Assembly (NCBI GenBank): GCA_024401535.1
Contig: JAKSKX010000002.1
Coordinates: forward strand, 62,001-126,000
Reading direction: 5' to 3'
DNA: 64,000 nucleotides
DNA from: Paludibacteraceae bacterium
GTDB taxonomy: Bacteria; Bacteroidota; Bacteroidia; Bacteroidales; Paludibacteraceae
The translations under genes and the position numbers were made by a program. Position 1 is the stretch's first letter; the number at the start of each line of letters is the position of its first letter. The notes beneath the pieces are model-generated. The model worked only from the letters and a program-made list of their open reading frames with translations. It was not told the DNA's origin and did no database searches. Positions 62,401 through 64,000 of this stretch are shown piece by piece.

Positions 62401-64000
62401 ACAGTGTACTTGCCTGCTGCACTCACGTTAATCTCGCGAGTCACTTCTGCTGTACTCCACTTGTATGTAGTGTATTCCTCAGAAGTACTCAAAGCCAATG
62501 CAACTCCATCGTTACACAAGTAGTCGTCAGCATATGTCTTCTCTATAACAGGCTGAGGAAGTTCGTTGAACTCAACTACCTTGCTGTCACTGTTCACACA
62601 ACCCTTAGAATCCTTGACATATACTGTATGCTCCTTGTTGTCAGAGCTTACTGTGATTGAAGGCTTGTCACTGTATTCAGTCTCTGAGTCCCACTTGTAT
62701 GTAACGCCTGTGGCATTAGCCTTAAGTGTTGTATTCTTTCCTTCACAAACCTTATCATAGCTTAGCGATACGCTAGGCTTAGAGTTTGCTGATACAATGT
62801 GAGATATCGAGTTTGTACAGTTCTCGCCCATTGACACCTCGACATGGTATGTGCCTGCCTCGGCAACCTCAAGAGTGTTCTTTGTGCCAAGACTTGTCTC
62901 TTTTGCTCCCTCCTTGTACCAGTTGTATGTCACACCTGTAGCGTTTGCTGTCAACAAAGCCTTCTGCTGTGCTTCCTCGTCTCCATCCTTACACAACGCT
63001 GTTGTCTCTGTGATGGTTACCGAAGGTCTTGCGGAAGCTGTCATTGTGGCAGTAGCAGGCTCAGATGCGCTACAAGTTCCGTTCTTGGCTGTTGCAGATA
63101 TATGCCATACATCACCGTCTCCGATAGCTTGAGTAATCTTGCTATCCGTAACTGTTGCCAATGTCTTGTGCGCTGCGTCTCCATCCTTCCAGATGTATGC
63201 AGTGACATCTCCGACAACATTATTAAGTGTCACTGAAGCATCGTTGCCAGGACATACGCTTACGCTTGCGTCTGCGAACTCTACGTGAGACGTTGCATCT
63301 ACATTGACTGTGATTACGTTTGAATAAACCGGACTGCCACAGTCGTTCTTAACCATATATCTAATTTCGTAAGAACCGTTTTTCGATATTGCTGTTCCCG
63401 CAGTATAATCAGCCCAGTTATCCTCGCCCGCTTCTGAAATCTGCCAGCCCTGCTCTTTAATAGCATCGCCGTTATCGTCGATTGTCTTTGTCAATCCATT
63501 CAATGCTGTTTCTGAAAGCGAGCCGCCCTCACAGATGTTCGCCAATACACCGGACATGCTTACTGTAGGCGCAGAATTGATTGTCAATGTGTATGTCAAA
63601 TCCTCTGTCTTACCCTTTGTACAAGCGTCATTAACTGTAACCTTATATGTGTAAGTTCCTACCTCTGTAACTGTTGGAGTAAATGAGTTTGTTGTCACGG
63701 AAGACATGTCCTCCGCAATAGCATCTATGGATTCAGATGTCCATTTGTATGTCAAACCGCTCTCCTCTCCATTTGTTGTAGCATTGACTTTGATTTGGGC
63801 AACATCTTCAATCTTCTCCTTACAGATTGTCTGCGCAGTAGAGGCAAGTGTCGCTTCTGTCCATGTATATTCGTCAATAGAGAATGTCTCTGGTTCACTT
63901 GTACATCCGAACTTGTCGGTCACTGTCGCTGAGTAGCTGCCAGACTTCGCTCCAAGTGAGAATACTGCATCGTTTGTTGATGATTTAGAACCATCTACCT
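50496..64000 (-). CDS. Giant type IX-secreted surface protein (SprB-like), 5' end outside the window
   Basis: The reading frame is open from its stop at 50496 to the right edge, giving at least 4,500 residues; the GTG at 63923 is an internal valine codon (SATVTDKFGC), not a start. The C-terminus (50499 to about 50740) is a gliding-motility-type sorting domain (IPTAFTPHNSIGMNDVF, VEIYNRYGNLVF, GWDG), the type B signal of the type IX secretion system. From about 57.2 kb to the edge it is a chain of Ig/PKD-like and SprB-type repeats, many ending in DxxGC. Between 52.6 and 57.2 kb two other module types alternate. No membrane segments are seen. It is expected to be exported and held on the cell surface as an adhesin or motility filament. 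Confidence 0.9.
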   Translation of the reverse strand, partial: VDGSKSSTNDAVFSLGAKSGSYSATVTDKFGCTSEPETFSIDEYTWTEATLASTAQTICKEKIEDVAQIKVNATTNGEESGLTYKWTSESIDAIAEDMSSVTTNSFTPTVTEVGTYTYKVTVNDACTKGKTEDLTYTLTINSAPTVSMSGVLANICEGGSLSETALNGLTKTIDDNGDAIKEQGWQISEAGEDNWADYTAGTAISKNGSYEIRYMVKNDCGSPVYSNVITVNVDATSHVEFADASVSVCPGNDASVTLNNVVGDVTAYIWKDGDAAHKTLATVTDSKITQAIGDGDVWHISATAKNGTCSASEPATATMTASARPSVTITETTALCKDGDEEAQQKALLTANATGVTYNWYKEGAKETSLGTKNTLEVAEAGTYHVEVSMGENCTNSISHIVSANSKPSVSLSYDKVCEGKNTTLKANATGVTYKWDSETEYSDKPSITVSSDNKEHTVYVKDSKGCVNSDSKVVEFNELPQPVIEKTYADDYLCNDGVALALSTSEEYTTYKWSTAEVTREINVSAAGKYTVTVSDANGCENTSGEFEVKMYDSPALNEVEPKTVCEGATAEFKLTLKTETEGEYKYTVDGTESSDAIDKTKFALGEGTHKAVVTDKYGCPSEEVNIVVNVYADPEIGTATLTSVCAGAEGVVLPSPSVTWNDANVNNSLREAEWYDGDIKVTSDYIKGLSAGNHTFTYKVKNECGKTDANDFTFTVYANPTVTLADKKSCEEGIEFTPEVSGGVAAYHYYWNGSAEEGASKYTEAYASTYTDGEQKSVSVKVKDANGCWSEPDTKTATFNKKPVFTFTNPAAACSKAASYEVTATVTNAKAGHSYKYSWSDDATGTTNVGTLSNTTGACEPSFSYTLKVENETTGCSDSKSGSYTVEKNNTLSFDLVKTEFSAEGANCEYTVPNVFTDNTKEEVDGCSIGHHFEQTPSAGSTISSSTTVSVVMVDECGNKSEPKTVKISIPNTLDIAAPTVTSVTCNTANTGYTANGKVDFIVDKDLAASYELKNSSSEVVKSSTNITTSDIQLTGLAKDSYTLVVSDKFGCSTSPISVVIGEPAELKLSASDITVCNGVEADIELTADGGTKASAYTFSVSGKADQTGAENTTFSGFKGTASHTFTVKDDNGCEATKTVNVTELDKVEVVLTPATACGEATFTASAKVGGSDDIENIKYLWSRTETGAYSENDNRNNAQSFTVASDDADFMETQEWFVKAVKTFASGNECESEHVNASATSYLAPNVIAVTPEPICSGQTATIKTSGLIGTMETPAGLTKVGDDYITAALTETTKYTFVAKNGTCTDKEVDVIVTVKPQPTVKIIAQEKSCETDITFTPLVKIGETAVTEDITYTWTGTPAPENASAASQTLKLAAGATHSTATYTVVASVNGCEATSTPVSATVYRNPVLGGFLVDDFNTDGTRRTGYCASEDRYGVEATFVTGEGAGYTEGTNTYVWVPEGTEIVGEGAQVKFKRDMTKRCGGEYKYTLQVKNDESGCVSEVKNGRFYADLEQPTINKNPDPVKLTTGVNCEFPVDIDMIKTNIQFEIADCLFEKDNEYIFKVGDKDGEPLGATISKDTKVYVLAKDTCGNKDPEGHSRETYITLTVPKSLKLDTWSADVTEVCHDVKTDINLAISGGTKPYTYRVNSDEAVKMGETESTATIQKAQGTYSVAVTDANGCSVSSETNVVITNPSTFTVGTLSKANTSVCEGGANPEVEVVGASSSLACSNCIKYNWAAVDKPDVSLGSDAKFTSSETVPNTYEYMVTVSDECSNTSDKLYYTHVINEKPVVTAQLPKTLCYNATTTIEPEVSKGKASYTYSWTKDSDASFSASTSSVTTSALDHSAVTYSLVVTDANSCKSDKVDFKVEQPSEAISSTVLDVKKPSTYGNNDASYTVTLDGGYGSFKYCMTDKDGDDCTPGTSYNGTSIVESGLTAGTYYYNVVDGNDCPYPFQVVVGPSDAADVEVTHEDALCMANDENPGDEGTITIKSASGKFKVDMTDGSKSVTSTYNVTEGKHIAKFTGLVAGEYNMKFILDADNTITEDITETISQPATAVSFDLAYSTDGVSTPCTYDYSVVELKNVTGGTPYTTPITGDNYQNKYIVEILTKEDVASYADSKFALSGNVKFASLGVKLTDANSCVVTRDIKYAASSEDLHITCENFKGMVLPLEDGCKKDVKISVEDVKDSVSAKLCAPDDEIIVEYALDGTNFNPMPFEHVLTNDKQSETITWKFSTKYDGISETCTQKIEAIDDKAPVMKDLLEYSISYMESSHKTCGADYIRTDSEIKLLLGVSDCSLSEVKYCLKKTESDTECLKEGTVYDKVNGYSGIKIEDLHFGDYVITYTAKDENGLETSKNEKLTVVDDVAPEFECVHENTLILDGECKADSTITFHDFAKDYLYKAGVIDTVGGVVTNKTTSSGVTFKTDDVTGKITEITDECGDPLTVEYKTNKDASVKELNTTDLKVELSSMSDKVEIEWTLVDASPSQNRSESCTTTITPVDTIRPDVSAVSLVDKTINYSETPADKCSAKYKTVESDLKSMIADKVFDCSEFKSIDIVIKDKDGNVVASKDNVYVDNNGTVDYSEMTKDLVHGEYSIEYTVTDKSPAANKSKVTQNLYVKDDIAPEIACYGDNVINVPVGVECDTVVDLDFDKLLFASRAKTILGASATDQDGKAIEYVESNSVENSIFNTEYNFFDEQKTAMKNDCDEGLTTKVVVATKDESNNFIADGDTLRSSSSMTIKYKEEKQVTIVVADASGNQTECVYTLVGAPQILTTHALADETEFKTKKDDSDKEECSYDYAKTFEDVYKEIYHQEYKDCSPVSELKYTITDANDSDKKYDGSIKPTESFNKPLVPGDYTIEWNSVGLDGTTTAKVDEHEIKVTDGVAPEIACPDTIKVNLADNCEASIVMDLHQLALGHLKDKISIGSDGVISAKNTGDEDYFRTSVDDGNKTITNIYDDCGKDLTVKVSDTEGVAGNVDKMTVSFNQFDIDNNTLKKNVYWTLNDGTLDSKQCKTVVKAEDVTPPTLASYLKDMELVADNKCEGKTVMTKTDVIDLLKVADCSGYDVTYKVMNSDGTYVQDGDKDKIFIIGEKNSITVTDGQTIEWIATDRSEKHNASSVTQNVVVKDMDAPEAVCNKLVPDVTITEAMLGGAKCIDSTFLKAHGMLTLENIDAKKQYITDNCSPYEEITKVPTRYFGDVAEGIDAPFKVGETQIQWVFTDKAGNRNDFCTQTITVPNIAPEIACPDTVVEIAVDYDNLCLATASTKSEDMIEFFRKPVLAEQGVDETSADYDSLLHHSGCGSKLSVENDRLDQDVELTIGKTQTVKYTIKDELGNTTTCTVTYKGVDKNSPVLTTEVIDTLLNRGEDCKAEYELTREDIYTLLDIKDCTEKLTIEYSINDGKKVKVNNKFKEDFAELLGVNTITWYVSDGINPVSTMDQKVTVQDVLAPDYVCPTEPVKVYVGDDCMNTDVISAKQMLINLRADAVLTPKGSSYWGTPENMLTTSDMDKVSHDCQDSVLIKIKDGSSFTSFDNISLSLTRGESKSYEFEVTDGTNSFESCVVTFLAVDTTSPKADRLHDFVIYSEPGRCDADYEATLAMMKDSLHPADNCTSNPTISYVSGNDTIELTDANPFKIQELMKNASQEITWVVSDESGNKVVRKQSVVVKDTVPPALDCSKYPTLTYVLREHNKSVSIADFRELPNYAVEDKFNDLCDGLLNPQIERLDGKNFTEDIYPLDDTVDVKITFTDLSDNSNYCMTELVVVDSVHPEIICPMDYQGVLACPDDNRIPEIPSDLDYFKSYIGGKVLTERNVTGFKVEDSMEGDKCDGYVVRTYTIYDRFRDSSVCVNKFAIKDTLRPNWVNKLVDEFPVIACHETLNESVLPTNLSAVDNCGTATVKYVYSTTQSDDPKECSHYNYEHIYTYYATDECNLSTADSVVFKILVRDTIAPTFNLTQSFIDSVISVQFKKECIFEMMDITKFSYNWNDNCADSAVMHISQVPAVGTNLHENTDAVITLTDVCGNKSDYTKSIVVPNRKVIVDISSHDEEFCEGSRKDLNLLSSELVPVHGNYWYYEPETKKFENRISLFSYDVFKESVDDDHVIWSNNRNKPYYRKFFTSDKAERDSIKNVALSLNNVSHTGTYFVVATDTLTGCKDTTSFFVKIMEKPRVAMATSLVESCENLPLPISGPSGEYVDIYNVCVEDMGSPIISSGWILSDSVYAGRPVTFGDDGAKLVYYAENECGVTRSDSSKLWSCDYSYNVNNGTFESDTTVAGLLRDSSSNALELDVREQILPEKILLTSNPSDKPRVWAGDPVDLKVTTHYSEDVELLWYKVNGQFDAVSGKFDGYGNVVESYLNPLDERDELIGTTNSYEEFFKNMRVNSVQDTTLFYVVATDNVCSSAASNVVEIDAYDFIPTAFTPHNSIGMNDVFMKGFKVEIYNRYGNLVFSGDDGWDGMIRGMLADPTVYYYVVTRDRDVIKGTIEVVYFK
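50499..50740 (-). other. Type B (gliding-motility) C-terminal sorting domain
   Basis: About 81 residues with the family order PTAFTP..., NDVF, IYNRYGNLVF, WDG, YYYVV and a final strand to the stop. This domain directs type IX secretion of SprB-like proteins, which usually need a PorP/SprF partner; none is encoded in the window. Confidence 0.88.
52630..57240 (-). repeat. Alternating two-module super-repeat of the giant protein
   Basis: Two module types alternate. Type E starts with APEIACP-like blocks (near 56,880, 56,105, 55,318, 54,580, 54,253, 53,625, 52,960 and 52,665). Type O starts with xPxLxx and contains a later DC(S/T) (near 57,215, 56,465, 55,670, 54,903, 53,920 and 53,255). The first four O-to-O distances are about 750, 795 and 767 bases, a period of 250-265 residues. 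The order breaks near 54.5-54.2 kb, where two type E modules are adjacent. Confidence 0.75.
57240..64000 (-). repeat. Ig/PKD-like and SprB-type repeats of the giant protein
   Basis: About 2,250 residues made of diverged beta-sandwich modules, each typically with a VC/SC(e/n)G start, a YxWxxD core and an end such as TYTVTVSDANGC. At least eleven DxxGC or DxxxC ends can be read (for example SDANGC, TDKYGC, KDANGC, SDKFGC, KDDNGC, TDANGC). Paired cysteines suggest disulfides in the exported protein. Confidence 0.75.

Noticed and set aside
63706-63923. GTG at 63923 as the start of a 4,475-residue protein
   Set aside because: The frame continues without a stop to base 64000 and the upstream residues belong to the same kind of repeat, so this is an internal valine codon.
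50700-63936. Plus-strand ORFs of 60-154 codons opposite the giant gene
   Set aside because: They are antisense shadows of a biased coding sequence, rich in Ser/Thr/Val, and have no start context or motifs.
52630-64000. CRISPR array or DNA-level tandem array in the giant gene region
   Set aside because: The repetition is at protein level, in a single open frame; unit lengths vary and DNA identity between units is low.

Overview
The window is a 64 kb piece of a Bacteroidota chromosome, most likely order Bacteroidales. Evidence: promoter-like elements of the Bacteroidetes type (TAnnTTTG, sometimes with TTTG about 16-23 bp upstream) precede many genes; OmpA carries thrombospondin type 3 repeats; there is a lone SdhC-type cytochrome b; and a giant surface protein ends in a gliding-motility-type (type B) type IX secretion sorting domain. 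Family-level placement (for example Prevotellaceae) is not proven by anything here. No rRNA, tRNA, CRISPR array, insertion sequence or prophage was seen.

Layout. 0-9.7 kb: a TerB/DnaJ membrane co-chaperone, a DUF4197 lipoprotein, a three-gene ATP-dependent acyl-CoA carboxylase operon (biotin carboxylase, biotin carrier, carboxyltransferase), an unrecognised 620-residue TPR protein, and glutamine-dependent NAD synthetase. 10-12.2 kb: an unusual operon of a small membrane protein, an ECF sigma factor, an SdhC-type cytochrome b without its SdhA/SdhB partners, and an exported glutathione peroxidase. 12.4-16.1 kb: the DUF2157/DUF4401/GDYXXLXY membrane cassette and two flavin-linked oxidoreductases. 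16.2-18.9 kb: an outer-membrane beta-barrel and an OmpA protein. 19-30 kb, nearly all on the minus strand: sirtuin, der, era, rseP, dxr, a degenerate LytM/M23 protein, bactofilin, pheS, nadD, gmk, yicC; tsaB lies on the plus strand at 30.2 kb. 31-36 kb: exported thioredoxin with rmlA, rmlC, rmlD (no rmlB), and yidC. 36-46 kb, plus strand: an unknown exported protein, miaA, then a TetR-TolC-adaptor-RND efflux operon ending in a small PII-like gene, followed by an AraC regulator. 46-50.3 kb: a small membrane protein and a His/Cys-rich metal-uptake locus (DUF4625 lipoprotein, ZnuD-like TonB receptor, DUF2946-like protein). 50.5-64 kb: one giant minus-strand gene that is still open at the right edge, at least 4,500 residues.

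Most genes are housekeeping or envelope functions. The most notable items are (1) the giant type IX-secreted protein, whose 52.6-57.2 kb part is built of two alternating module types in a 250-265 residue super-repeat; (2) two intergenic hairpins, upstream of the PII-like gene and of rmlC, that show the same GCGTATTTGC sequence in the loop region on the sense strand; (3) the sigma factor/cytochrome b/peroxidase operon; (4) a bactofilin close to a LytM-domain protein that has lost all zinc ligands; and (5) the His/Cys-rich metal locus. All family names rest on reading motifs and domain order by eye; no database search was run.
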